Part shown: positions 17,202-28,265 of the stretch, piece by piece | How positions within the stretch are numbered: position 1 is the first letter of the stretch | Layout of the letters: each line of letters starts with the position of its first letter | NCBI RefSeq assembly: GCF_018389385.1 | Contig: NZ_CP062698.1 | Coordinates: 437,501-501,500 of the forward strand | Direction of reading: 5' to 3' | DNA length: 64,000 nt | DNA from: Anthocerotibacter panamensis C109 | GTDB taxonomy: Bacteria; Cyanobacteriota; Cyanobacteriia; Gloeobacterales; Anthocerotibacteraceae | The notes under the pieces: model-generated | What the model was told of the DNA's origin: nothing | Seen by the model: only the letters and a program-made list of their open reading frames with translations | The model's database searches: none | Position numbers and translations under genes: made by a program

Positions 17202-18233
17202 TTACTCAAATAGAGCAATCTGTTGTGCTGGCAGGGGCGGCAAAAGGACACTCAATACCCGACAGTCAGCTCGCCTCACTGCCAGCGTGTCGTCATAGGT
17301 AAACTTCACACGAGCGGTGAGACGGATTTTGCTCCCCAGCATAAGGTGACACAGGTGGTCCTGGAGGATTCGGTCGGCGAATTTTTTACAGCTATAGGCC
17401 ACACCATCGCGCCCTTGGAGCACGATTGCATTTTTGCGTTCATCGAGGTCTTGCTCGCGGCGGCTGAGGACCCCCTCTACCGTCATCTGCTGCCATTCTG
17501 GGGCCTCGGGGAAGTAGAAGTGTTCGCGGTTGGCTTCCGTCAAGGCTGCACAGGACACCCGTTCGTTTCCCTGAGCCAGGGTGAGATGGATAGCCTTGAG
17601 GTCACTCGTGCCCTCGCTGCGCAACAGCCGCACCAACTGATTAATGCTGCGCCGTGCTCGCGGCGAGAGCAAATGGTGTAGTGCCGAACGGTCGAGAGGA
17701 TTTCCCTGAGCGAGGATTTGAAAGATTTCGCCGACGCGCTGTACCAGACTGATGTAAGGGACTGGGTCTGTAGGCTGGAGGGGGGGTTGGTAGTAGTCTA
17801 GGTCTAGCGAACAAATCTCGACGCTGAGTCCCCCTGCTTGGAGTGCTGTGAGGTCATAGCTGGGGATAAAGGTCAGGTCACTTATTTTGGCTACCTCGGT
17901 CATCAGGTCGATGACAGCCTCGACGCTCTTGACCAGCACCCCGACGGAGATTGCGTTGGCGGGGTCGCCCTCCCGGTCCTGGCGCACAAAGGAGATCAAA
18001 AGCCGCGCTTCCTGGTCGGTGGCGGGGTGATAGCTGTCTAGGACGAGCAGCTCGAGCTTCTGGAGGCGGGCTTTAGTGACCAGGGAAATTTCGTCGGACT
18101 CCAGATAGAACTGCGTCTGACGCAGAACTTCACTCAGGATGGCCTGGGGAACCGGCGCTCCGGCGGTAAATTGCTCCAGGTACTGCTCCACCTCTTCGAG
18201 GGTCAAGGGTAGGTCCACAGGCCGCACAGACAC
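17202..18233 (-). CDS. Uncharacterised 343-residue protein
   Basis: A soluble protein from GTG 18233. Residues 1-75 are helical (LTLEEVEQYLEQFTAG...SLVTKARLQKLELLVLD). The middle includes ISVGVLVKSVEAVIDLMTEVAKI, SLVQRVGEIFQIL and SPRARRSINQLVRLLRSEG. The C-terminal part ends FTYDDTLAVRRADCRVLSVLLP, beta-rich. I do not recognise the family; there is no signal peptide or membrane segment. It lies 21 bp downstream of clpS on the same strand and may share its transcript. Confidence 0.7.
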   Translation of the reverse strand: MSVRPVDLPLTLEEVEQYLEQFTAGAPVPQAILSEVLRQTQFYLESDEISLVTKARLQKLELLVLDSYHPATDQEARLLISFVRQDREGDPANAISVGVLVKSVEAVIDLMTEVAKISDLTFIPSYDLTALQAGGLSVEICSLDLDYYQPPLQPTDPVPYISLVQRVGEIFQILAQGNPLDRSALHHLLSPRARRSINQLVRLLRSEGTSDLKAIHLTLAQGNERVSCAALTEANREHFYFPEAPEWQQMTVEGVLSRREQDLDERKNAIVLQGRDGVAYSCKKFADRILQDHLCHLMLGSKIRLTARVKFTYDDTLAVRRADCRVLSVLLPPLPAQQIALFE

Positions 18234-18254
18234 CTCATCCGAGCACAGAAAAGC

Positions 18255-18542
18255 CTAGACATCCGGCTCAATCGTACTGGTGAGGCCGTGGCTTTTGAGC
18301 TGTTCGCAATAAAACTCCGCATGCTCCAGAGCACAGACCACCACCACCGCTACGCCGCTGGTATGGGCTTCCATCATGATCCCAATGGCCTGAGGGGGCT
18401 TCAGGCGCGGAATGGTCATGAGGAGAACCTCGACCACATGCTCCATGGAGTTATGGGGGTCGTTGTGGAGGAGAACTTTATACTGTGGGGCGGGCTTCTT
18501 GCTGACTTCAGATTTTGGCTTCTCGATAATTTCAGTGCCCAT
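18255..18542 (-). CDS. clpS: ATP-dependent Clp protease adaptor ClpS
   Basis: 95 residues. YKVLLHNDPHNSMEHVVEVL is the core of ClpS with the N-degron pocket residues (Asn-Asp and Met), and MMEAHTSGVAVVVVCALEHAEFYCEQLKSHGL is the family's second half. The N-terminal 20 residues are a flexible charged arm. ClpS brings N-degron substrates to ClpC/ClpP. The usual second residue after ND (Asp or Thr) is Pro here, NDPHNSM, which is common in cyanobacterial ClpS1. Confidence 0.95.
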   Translation of the reverse strand: MGTEIIEKPKSEVSKKPAPQYKVLLHNDPHNSMEHVVEVLLMTIPRLKPPQAIGIMMEAHTSGVAVVVVCALEHAEFYCEQLKSHGLTSTIEPDV

Positions 18543-18661
18543 TGCTCCAACCCTGCTTGCGCGACAATAGCCTTTCGTTTATGCATCTTAACACTTGACT
18601 TGAATTTAGTGGGATACGCTACAACCGGCCCGCAATTCGTCACAATAAAAGAGCCCCAGTC

Positions 18662-19756
18662 GTGACTACCATGCTCGCCACCCGCCCTCTTGCCGCGCAC
18701 GCTTGGCCCGGTCTGATCGCCACCTATCGGGACTACCTACCCGTAAACGAGGCAACACCCGTGGTCACCCTGCGCGAGGGAAACACCCCACTCATCGAAG
18801 CGCTCCACCTCAGCCGCTTGATTGGACGTTCAGCCCGAATCTGGCTCAAATTCGATGGGCTCAACCCCACCGGCAGTTTTAAGGACCGAGGGATGACTAT
18901 GGCCGTCTCCAAGGCCAAAGAAGCGGGCTCCGAGGCTATCGTCTGCGCGAGCACCGGCAATACTTCAGCAGCGGCAGCGGCCTATGGGGGCCGCGGCGGG
19001 CTCAAGGTTTTCGTTCTCGTCCCTGATGGCTATGTGGCCTTGGGCAAACTCGCACAGGCGCTTATCTACGGGGCCGAGGTCATCCCCATTCAGGGCAATT
19101 TCGACCAGGCTTTTGCTCTAGTGCGTCAGGTGGCCGATCAGTATCCGGTCACCCTGGTCAACTCAGTCAACCGCTATCGCCTGGAGGGCCAGAAAACCGC
19201 TGCATTTGAGGTCTGTGAACAGTTGGGGGAGGCTCCCGACTGGCTATGTATTCCGGTGGGCAACGCCGGGAATTTGACGGCGTACTGGATGGGTTTTTCC
19301 CAGTTTTATCAGAAGGGACTGGTCCGCAAGCGCCCGCGTATGATGGGCTTCGAAGCTGCCGGAGCCGCCGCCTTGATCCACGGTAAAGTCATCCCCATCC
19401 CCAACCCGGAGACCATCGCCACCGCAATCCGTATCGGCAACCCGGCGAGTGGCGTGATGGCTGTGGCCTCAGCTCGCCAGAGCGGGGGTACTATCGACGC
19501 GGTCACGGACCAGGAAATCCTCGAAGCTTACCATCTGTTAGCCCGCCATGAGGGTGTTTTCTGCGAACCAGCCAGCGCTAGTTCGGTCGCTGGGCTCCTC
19601 AAGTGCCACGACCAAATCCCTGAGGGAGCCAACATCGTCTGTGTCCTCACCGGCAACGGTCTCAAAGACCCCGATACCGCCCTCAAAGGCTGCACCTTGA
19701 GGCATAGTGCCATCGCCCCGACCTTGGAAGCTATCGCGATGGCGATGGGATTTTGA
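18662..19756 (+). CDS. thrC: Threonine synthase
   Basis: 364 residues from GTG 18662; the ATG at 18671 is an alternative start. [13 protein letters not shown] is the N-terminal signature and [15 protein letters not shown] carries the PLP-binding Lys (residue 74). [19 protein letters not shown] binds the PLP phosphate, and [10 protein letters not shown] and [12 protein letters not shown] complete the beta-family (fold type II) pattern. It converts O-phosphohomoserine to threonine. Short (about 360 residues) like bacterial class II enzymes without the SAM-binding N-terminal extension of plants. Its stop lies 8 bp from that of pyrG on the other strand. Confidence 0.95.
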   Translation: MTTMLATRPLAAHAWPGLIATYRDYLPVNEATPVVTLREGNTPLIEALHLSRLIGRSARIWLKFDGLNPTGSFKDRGMTMAVSKAKEAGSEAIVCASTGNTSAAAAAYGGRGGLKVFVLVPDGYVALGKLAQALIYGAEVIPIQGNFDQAFALVRQVADQYPVTLVNSVNRYRLEGQKTAAFEVCEQLGEAPDWLCIPVGNAGNLTAYWMGFSQFYQKGLVRKRPRMMGFEAAGAAALIHGKVIPIPNPETIATAIRIGNPASGVMAVASARQSGGTIDAVTDQEILEAYHLLARHEGVFCEPASASSVAGLLKCHDQIPEGANIVCVLTGNGLKDPDTALKGCTLRHSAIAPTLEAIAMAMGF

Positions 19757-19764
19757 GGGTTGCG

Positions 19765-21797
<2,033 letters not shown>

Positions 21798-22358
21798 ATG
21801 GCGATATTTGACATGCGTGGACAGCAGGTTACCTATCAGTGGAATATTAGCGGGGATGCTTATTTTGGAACGGTAGAGAATAAAGTAGCGGTGGTCCAAG
21901 ACCTAGATCGCTTGCGGGCTGACCGGCGGCGGGAGCGGGCGCAGGTCATGGCTGCGCAGAACGGGGAAGCGGTGGAGCAGGTAGGAGAGCGATTATTCGC
22001 TCAAGGGCTACGGTGGTTCGAGCAGGAGCACGTGAATGTGCTGGCGGAACAGGCTTGGGCGAATGGGATAGAAGATTGGGAACAGGTGAGGCGGCTGGCG
22101 GGTAATTTGGTTGTGTTTTTCCAGCTTCGTTCTCAGTGGTCAGCGTGGGAAGCGAGTCATCTCTTGGCATTAGAGGCAACGCAGCAAGCCGGGGACCGAC
22201 AGGGCGAGGGGATTACGCTCAAAAATTTAGGACATCTCCACAAGGCGCGGGGAGCGAAAGAAAGAGCCGTTTCTTTTTGGCGGGAGGCTTTGACGAAGTT
22301 GCATCCTGATTCGCCAGAGTATCGAAAGGTGGAGGGGTTATTGGGAGGGGAGGAGTAG
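21798..22358 (+). CDS. TPR protein with effector-associated-like N-terminal segment
   Basis: 186 residues, ATG 21798 behind GTGAGGAAAAGAT. The first 35 residues (FDMRGQQVTYQWNISGDAYFG...VENKVAVVQDLDRL) resemble the N-terminal segments of many cyanobacterial NACHT, caspase or TPR signalling proteins, where a beta-hairpin with an N-x-x-G-D-x-x-F-G pattern precedes a helix. Residues about 125-180 contain tetratricopeptide-like helices (QQAGDRQGEGITLKNLGHLH, KARGAKERAVSFWREAL). No enzymatic domain is present. It could be an adaptor or a remnant of a larger signalling protein. It lies alone between divergent pyrG and convergent narB. Confidence 0.65.
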   Translation: MAIFDMRGQQVTYQWNISGDAYFGTVENKVAVVQDLDRLRADRRRERAQVMAAQNGEAVEQVGERLFAQGLRWFEQEHVNVLAEQAWANGIEDWEQVRRLAGNLVVFFQLRSQWSAWEASHLLALEATQQAGDRQGEGITLKNLGHLHKARGAKERAVSFWREALTKLHPDSPEYRKVEGLLGGEE

Positions 22359-22438
22359 GGGTGGGCTCTTGGGGCGGGGGGCGTTTCACAAACCAGTTAG
22401 GCTTGCTATATATCGTGTAGGCATTTAGAGCGATGGTA

Positions 22439-24547
22439 TTACAAATTTTGCTGAATCGGTACCAACTGTACGGCGCAGGCTTTCAGTTCTGGCTCTAGAG
22501 AGTCTGGGTCGGCTTCGGCGTGGGTGAGGGCGTTGGCTTCCGCTTGATTGGCCCAGAGTGCGCCCCAATGCATTGGGATAAAGGCCACGCCCGGAGCTAT
22601 CGCTTTTGTAATGAGGACCTCGAAGCGGGCCATGCCGCGCCGGGAGCGGACCTCGACCCAATCTTGTTGCTGTAGCCCCAAGGTTTGGGCATCGCGGGGA
22701 TGGATCTCTAGGAAGGGCTTGGGGTGCATTTTGCGGATCTTCTCGATGCGTCCAGTGCGCGTTTGGGTGTGCCAGTGACCGTAGAGCCGCCCGGTGGTCA
22801 AAATATAAGGGTAGGCCGCATCTGGGGGCTCCGCCAAACCTCGGGCGTGGAGGGCAGCAAAGCGGGCGCGTCCATCGGGGGTATGGAACCGGAGGTCCGT
22901 GTAGAGACGAGCAGACGCCCTCGGCTCCACGGGTTGATCCCCGGCAGGATAGGGCCATTGCAGCGCCCCTTTCTCGGCTAGCCGTTCGTGGCTCAAGCCC
23001 GTCATGTCACAGGGACGCCCTGCGGTGAGTTGCACAAATTCAGCGAAGACCTCCGCAGAAGAGGTGAAACGAAACTGCTCCCTAAAGCCCAACCGCCGAC
23101 CTACTTCAGCAAAGATAGCCCAGTCGTCCCGCGCTTCTCCCGGCGGGGGCTGAAACGATGAACAGAGCGTGATCCGGCGCTCGGAATTGGTCATCACGCC
23201 TGTTTTCTCGCTCCATTGGGTGGCAGGGAGCAGGAGGTGGGCGTAGTCCGTGGTTTCAATCGGGATGTAGCAGTCTTGATAGACCGTAAAAGGTGATTGC
23301 AACAGCGCTCGTTTGGTCCGCTCTAGATCCGGGAGGCTCACCGCCGGATTGGTCGCGGCAATCCATAAAAATCCTACTTCCCGCGCTTCTAGCCCTAAGA
23401 TCATCTCCCAAACGCTGCGTCCCGGATACGGCGAAATCCGCCCCGCCGGAAGCCCCCAAAAAGTTTCTACCGCCGCGCGGTGGGTCGGTTCCTTGACCGA
23501 GCGATAACCAGGTAAAAGGTGTGCCAAGCCGCCCGCCTCGCGCCCCCCCATCGCATTGGGCTGTCCGGTCAGTGAAAAGGGTCCCGCGCCAGGTCGGCCC
23601 ACCTGTCCGGTCAACAGGTGCAGATTGATGATTGCCCGACACTTGAGCGTGCCCTCCGTGGACTGATTGACCCCCATCGACCACAGGGAGAGGACCCGCT
23701 GACTCGCCCCCCAAAGGCGGGCACAGGTCTCCAAAGCGTCTACAGCAATTCCACAGCGCTCCGCCACCACCTCGGGCGAATAGTGTTGGACGACTCCGGC
23801 AAAAGCGGCAAAGCCCGTCGTATGCGCCCGAATAAAAGCTTCATCGACTTGATCCCAACGCAGGAGCAGATGGGCGATCCCGTGGAGCAGATCCACGTCG
23901 GTTCCGGGCTGAATCGCCAGATGCAGGTCTGCTACTTGCGCTGTGGGGGTGGCGCGGGGATCGACCACGATGAGCTTTAGCGCTGGATTTTGGCGACGGT
24001 GCTTGTGCAGACGGTTGAAGACGATGGGGTGACACTCAGCCGTATTGGTGCCAATGAGAAAAGCACAGTCGGTCAGCTCTAAGTCTTCATAAGAACAAGG
24101 CGGACCATCCGCCCCAAAACTCTGAATATAACCCGCCACTGCTGAGGACATGCAGAGGCGGGAATTGGCGTCGAAATTATTGGTACCCAGACAGCCCTTC
24201 ATCAGCTTTTGGGCCACATAGTAGTCCTCGGTGGCGAACTGCCCAGAACCATACAGACAGAGGGCATCCACGCCCTGATTCGCCCGCACGGTTTGGATAC
24301 GCTCAACCATTCGCCCCAGGGCTTCCTCCCAATCCACTTGGCGGAAGGGTTGGTCTAGGCGGTCCCGGAACATCGGGTAAAGGAGGCGGTCCCGGTCGAG
24401 CGATTCGAGGATTGTCGCCCCTTTCACACAGACCTGTCCTAGGCTGGAGGGGTGATCCCGGTCGCCACGGACTTTCCAGGAGCCGTGGCTGGCGATGACC
24501 TCCAAGCCACAGCCTACACCGCAGTAGGGGCAGAGGGTTTTTGTCAT
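22439..24547 (-). CDS. narB: Ferredoxin-dependent assimilatory nitrate reductase
   Basis: 702 residues from ATG 24547, 10 bp after the nrtD stop, with GGAGGG upstream. Cys6, Cys9, Cys13 and Cys43 (CPYCGVGCG...QVCVKG) bind the 4Fe-4S cluster. The rest is a molybdopterin bis-MGD oxidoreductase: [21 protein letters not shown], a Mo-ligand Cys in [46 protein letters not shown] and [20 protein letters not shown]. It reduces nitrate to nitrite with electrons from ferredoxin. It ends the nrtABCD-narB operon; nitrite reductase (nirA) is not in the window. Confidence 0.95.
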   Translation of the reverse strand: MTKTLCPYCGVGCGLEVIASHGSWKVRGDRDHPSSLGQVCVKGATILESLDRDRLLYPMFRDRLDQPFRQVDWEEALGRMVERIQTVRANQGVDALCLYGSGQFATEDYYVAQKLMKGCLGTNNFDANSRLCMSSAVAGYIQSFGADGPPCSYEDLELTDCAFLIGTNTAECHPIVFNRLHKHRRQNPALKLIVVDPRATPTAQVADLHLAIQPGTDVDLLHGIAHLLLRWDQVDEAFIRAHTTGFAAFAGVVQHYSPEVVAERCGIAVDALETCARLWGASQRVLSLWSMGVNQSTEGTLKCRAIINLHLLTGQVGRPGAGPFSLTGQPNAMGGREAGGLAHLLPGYRSVKEPTHRAAVETFWGLPAGRISPYPGRSVWEMILGLEAREVGFLWIAATNPAVSLPDLERTKRALLQSPFTVYQDCYIPIETTDYAHLLLPATQWSEKTGVMTNSERRITLCSSFQPPPGEARDDWAIFAEVGRRLGFREQFRFTSSAEVFAEFVQLTAGRPCDMTGLSHERLAEKGALQWPYPAGDQPVEPRASARLYTDLRFHTPDGRARFAALHARGLAEPPDAAYPYILTTGRLYGHWHTQTRTGRIEKIRKMHPKPFLEIHPRDAQTLGLQQQDWVEVRSRRGMARFEVLITKAIAPGVAFIPMHWGALWANQAEANALTHAEADPDSLEPELKACAVQLVPIQQNL

Positions 24548-24557
24548 CAAGCCCTCC

Positions 24558-25355
24558 TCAATCAGCCAGGACCGGGTCACCAAAGCGTTCGTAGAGAAAG
24601 GTCATGACGCGATTGCGCAAGGTGTAGTAATGCGGATCTTCTAAGACCTCAGCACGGGAGCGCGGGCGCGCGAAGGGGACTTCCAGGACTTCGCCTATCG
24701 TCGCCTCCGGGCCATTGGTCATCATTACGATCCGGTCCGCTAACAGGATTGCCTCATCAATGTCATGGGTGATCATCAGGACGGTGGTGCGATTGGCTTC
24801 CCAGATCTTGAGCAGTTCGTCCTGCATCTCCTCACGCGTCAGGACATCGAGCGCTCCAAAGGGTTCATCGAGCAGGAGTACTTTGGGGCGGATGGCAAGG
24901 GCACGGGCGATGGCAACGCGCTGTTTCATCCCGCCAGAGAGCTGTTTGGGGCGTTTGTCAGCATTGGCGCTGAGGCCGACGAGGGCGATATGTTCCTCGG
25001 TGACCTGCCGTTGCTCGGCAGGGCTGAGGTCGGTGCGGGTAGCTTTGACGGCGAGGTGAATATTGTCGTGGACAGAGAGCCAGGGCAAGAGCGCATAGTT
25101 CTGGAAGACCACCATGCGGTCAGGACCGGGCTCGACAATCTCCCGTCCCTCTAGGATAACGCCCCCGGTGGTGGCTCGACTGAGCCCCGCCACCATGTTG
25201 AGGACCGTTGTTTTCCCACAACCGGAATGGCCCAACAGGGTGATAAACTCCCCGCGCTGCACTTTGAGGACCACATCCTTGACGGCCACAAACGGACCCT
25301 GAGGCGTGGGGAAGGTCTTGGTGATATAGCTCAGTTCCAGGAAGGTCTGGCTCAT
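24558..25355 (-). CDS. nrtD: Nitrate ABC transporter ATP-binding subunit NrtD
   Basis: 265 residues with AGGAG before the ATG. Walker A is GHSGCGKT (42-49); the signature [15 protein letters not shown] and Walker [13 protein letters not shown] follow. It is 8 bp downstream of nrtC and shares its ATPase sequence pattern. In the nitrate transporter NrtC and NrtD form the ATPase pair on two NrtB permeases; NrtD lacks the regulatory C-terminal domain that NrtC has. Confidence 0.95.
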   Translation of the reverse strand: MSQTFLELSYITKTFPTPQGPFVAVKDVVLKVQRGEFITLLGHSGCGKTTVLNMVAGLSRATTGGVILEGREIVEPGPDRMVVFQNYALLPWLSVHDNIHLAVKATRTDLSPAEQRQVTEEHIALVGLSANADKRPKQLSGGMKQRVAIARALAIRPKVLLLDEPFGALDVLTREEMQDELLKIWEANRTTVLMITHDIDEAILLADRIVMMTNGPEATIGEVLEVPFARPRSRAEVLEDPHYYTLRNRVMTFLYERFGDPVLAD

Positions 25356-25363
25356 GAGGGCTC

Positions 25364-27349
25364 CTAAAGGGTGACGAGTTGACCGGTGGGAAGCTTGACT
25401 TCAGTGATGGTCACCTCCCGCTTGAGCGCAAAACCATTGAGGTAGGCAAGGGGGTCGGTCGGATCGAGCGTCCGACCATCGGGCAGGGTGAGCGCGTGGT
25501 AGCCCACAACAGGGGCAGGGAGTCCTAGTTCTTCCAGCGCACGGCTATAGACGTCGTGCTGCCAAATGCGCTCCAAGAAAGCTTTCCAGTTGCGCGGGAA
25601 GGGGATAAGCCCCCAGCGGGCCATCTGGGTGAGCATCCATAGGGCTTCACTCGGATCGCAGGCATTGGCTGTAAATAGATTGAAGTCGGGCAGTTGGATG
25701 GTTTCGCCCAGGCCGTAATCATAGACGCCGGATAGCCCCAGGGCGCTGTAGCTAGGGTCAGCGTTGACGTAGGATTTTTGGGAGACCAGATGGATCACCT
25801 CGGCGCGGTTCTCGGGCTGCTCGCAGAACTGGCAGGCTTCGATCAGGGCTTTAACGAGGGCGCAGTGGGTCTTGGGGTGGGCTTCGGCCCAGGAGGCTTT
25901 CATCCCGAGGACTTTTTCGGGATGGGCCGGCCAGAGGTCGAGGCTGGTGGCGAGGACAAAGCCTAACCCTTCATGGACTGCTCGCGCATTCCAGGGCTCG
26001 CCCACGCAATAGCCGTCGATGCCTCCCCCATCCAGATTTGCAACCATCTGTGGCGGCGGGATGACCACCAGTTCGACATCCCGGTCAGGATCGATATTGG
26101 CCCCGGCGAGCCAATGGCGCAGCAAAAGGTTGTGCATTGAGACCGGGTGGACGATCCCCAAGCGATGGACCGTGGTTGCCCGGTTGTCCAAATATTGCTT
26201 AAAGTCCTCGCGGGTGCGGATGCCCTGCTCACAAAAAGTCCGCCGGAAGGTGATGGCGTTGCCGTTGCGGCTGAGGACCATCGAGGCGATCACGGGTACC
26301 GGAGCACTCTGGGAAAAACCCAGACTCTTGCCCAGAGGCATCCCGGCGACCATTTGGGCTGCGTCCAAGCGGTCCTCAACCACGCCTGCCAAAAGCGTCT
26401 TCCAACTGGCCTCGCGCGCGAGTGTGACCGTCAGGCCGTGCTTGGCAAAAAAGCCTTTCTCTTGGGCAATCACCAGCGGAGCACAGTCAGAGAGGGGAAT
26501 AAAGCCCAGGGCCAGATTTGTTTTCTCCAGGCTGCTCGAGGCGATGGCAGGGGCTACCGGGATGCGATTCTTCTCTTGCTTGGCCTGGTTGAGGAAGTAG
26601 AGTAGTTCACTGCGCTGACGATAGTAGTTGGGGTTGTTGATGACTTCGACGCGGCGGCGGGGGTGGGGCAATTCCACCGTCATGACCTCCGCAATCCGGG
26701 CACTCGGACCGTTGCTCATCATCACAATCCGGTCTGCCAGCAGGAGGGCCTCTTCGACATCATGGGTGATCATGATGACTGTGATGCGGTGCGCCTCCCA
26801 AATCCGGGCTAGTTGTTCCTGGAGGCGGCCTCGGGTGAGGGCGTCTAGGGCTCCAAAGGGCTCGTCGAGCAAGAGCACCTTGGGCCGGGTGACTAGGGCA
26901 CGGGCGATCCCGACCCGTTGCTTCATGCCCCCGGAGATCTGACCGGGTTTCTTGTGGGCGGCAGCCGTCAGGTTGACTAACGCCAGGTGTTCCTCTACCA
27001 GATCAGACTGCTCTTTGGGCGTGAGGGTGCGATGGACTGCTTTGACGGCCAGTTCGATGTTTTGGCGGACAGAGAGCCAGGGCAGCAGCGAATGGTTCTG
27101 GAAGGCGACCATCCGCTCAGGTCCAGGTCCGGTCACCGTTTCACCATCTACGACAATGCGCCCCGACGTGGGCTGGTCGAGCCCCGCCACAAGGTTGAGC
27201 AGTGTGGATTTGCCGCAACCAGAGTGGCCGATGATGGCGATAAATTCGCCCTCCGTCACCTGAAGATTCACGCCCCGGAGGGCTTCGTAGTCCTTACCGC
27301 CTGAAGTTTCAAAGCGTTTGCCGACCTGTTGTAGTTCTAAGTAGGCCAT
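25364..27349 (-). CDS. nrtC: Nitrate ABC transporter ATPase with NrtA-like regulatory domain, NrtC
   Basis: 661 residues, AGGAG before the ATG. Residues 1-250 are an ABC ATPase (Walker A GHSGCGKS 41-48, [27 protein letters not shown]). Residues about 280-661 resemble NrtA (LGFIPLSDCAPLVIAQEKGFF...VVIPPPQMVANLDGGGIDGYCVGEPWN). In Synechococcus this fused domain is needed for ammonium-triggered shut-off of nitrate uptake. The paralogy to NrtA in the same operon is plain. Confidence 0.96.
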   Translation of the reverse strand: MAYLELQQVGKRFETSGGKDYEALRGVNLQVTEGEFIAIIGHSGCGKSTLLNLVAGLDQPTSGRIVVDGETVTGPGPERMVAFQNHSLLPWLSVRQNIELAVKAVHRTLTPKEQSDLVEEHLALVNLTAAAHKKPGQISGGMKQRVGIARALVTRPKVLLLDEPFGALDALTRGRLQEQLARIWEAHRITVIMITHDVEEALLLADRIVMMSNGPSARIAEVMTVELPHPRRRVEVINNPNYYRQRSELLYFLNQAKQEKNRIPVAPAIASSSLEKTNLALGFIPLSDCAPLVIAQEKGFFAKHGLTVTLAREASWKTLLAGVVEDRLDAAQMVAGMPLGKSLGFSQSAPVPVIASMVLSRNGNAITFRRTFCEQGIRTREDFKQYLDNRATTVHRLGIVHPVSMHNLLLRHWLAGANIDPDRDVELVVIPPPQMVANLDGGGIDGYCVGEPWNARAVHEGLGFVLATSLDLWPAHPEKVLGMKASWAEAHPKTHCALVKALIEACQFCEQPENRAEVIHLVSQKSYVNADPSYSALGLSGVYDYGLGETIQLPDFNLFTANACDPSEALWMLTQMARWGLIPFPRNWKAFLERIWQHDVYSRALEELGLPAPVVGYHALTLPDGRTLDPTDPLAYLNGFALKREVTITEVKLPTGQLVTL

Positions 27350-27375
27350 CGTGGATGCTCCTGGTTGTGGGCTGA

Positions 27376-28248
27376 CTATTCCGAGGCGACCAGGAGTTTC
27401 CCCAAGTAATAGACCATCCGGTCTAGGGCAAACCCGACTAACCCGACGTAGAGCACCGCTAAAATGATGTCGCTCATGCGCGAACTGTTATAGCTGTCCC
27501 AGATGAAAAAGCCAATGCCTACCCCTCCTGTGAGCATCTCAGCCGCGACAATCGCGAGCCAAGCCAAGCCAACGGCAATCCTCAGCCCGGTGAAAATATA
27601 GGAAGCTGCTGCCGGGAGCAGGATATTAAAGAAGTAGGTCGTCTTGGAGAGCTTGAGCACACTGGCGACGTTCTTATAGTCTTGGGGCGTTTCGCGGACC
27701 CCGACGGCAGTGTTGATGATAATCGGCCAGACCGCCGTCACAAAGATGACGAAGATCGCTCCGGGTTCGGCTTGATTCAAGGCGGCAAGGGCAATCGGCA
27801 ACCAGGCCAACGGCGGCACCGTCCTGAGGACCTGAATAATCGGGTCGAAGGCGAGGCGAAAGGGCTTAAGCGAGCCGATGAGAATTCCCAGCGAGACTCC
27901 CACTACCGCTGCCAGGATATAGCCTATTGCCACGCGTTTCAGGCTCTCCAACAGTTGCCAGCCCAACCCTTTGTCGTTGGCCCCATTGTCGAAAAAAGGA
28001 TCAGTGATCAAAGGCAAGGTATCTTGAATGACCTGGAGTGGACCGGGAATCTGCCCGGTTTTGCCCATGGCGCTCAGGAGTTGCCAACCACCGACCAGGA
28101 CGAGCAGGGCAAGCACCGGATAGAGCACAACCCCCACGCGTTCCAGTTGCTCTTTGAGGGCCATGGATACAGGCGCAGCCTGACTAGGTGTAGCGGGTGC
28201 TTCAGGTGCGACAGACACAGCGGGTGGTTCCTTCGAGGTAGTCGTCAT
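27376..28248 (-). CDS. nrtB: Nitrate ABC transporter permease NrtB
   Basis: 290 residues, AAGGAG before ATG 28248. After a 30-residue Ala/Pro-rich cytoplasmic tail there are about six helices. AVWPIIINTAVGVRETPQDYKNVASVL is the EAA loop that contacts the ATPases, and GLRIAVGLAWLAIVAAEML is typical of the NrtB/SsuC/TauC family. It lies 17 bp after nrtA and 26 bp before nrtC. Confidence 0.95.
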   Translation of the reverse strand: MTTTSKEPPAVSVAPEAPATPSQAAPVSMALKEQLERVGVVLYPVLALLVLVGGWQLLSAMGKTGQIPGPLQVIQDTLPLITDPFFDNGANDKGLGWQLLESLKRVAIGYILAAVVGVSLGILIGSLKPFRLAFDPIIQVLRTVPPLAWLPIALAALNQAEPGAIFVIFVTAVWPIIINTAVGVRETPQDYKNVASVLKLSKTTYFFNILLPAAASYIFTGLRIAVGLAWLAIVAAEMLTGGVGIGFFIWDSYNSSRMSDIILAVLYVGLVGFALDRMVYYLGKLLVASE

Positions 28249-28265
28249 AGAGGCTCCTTACTGGT

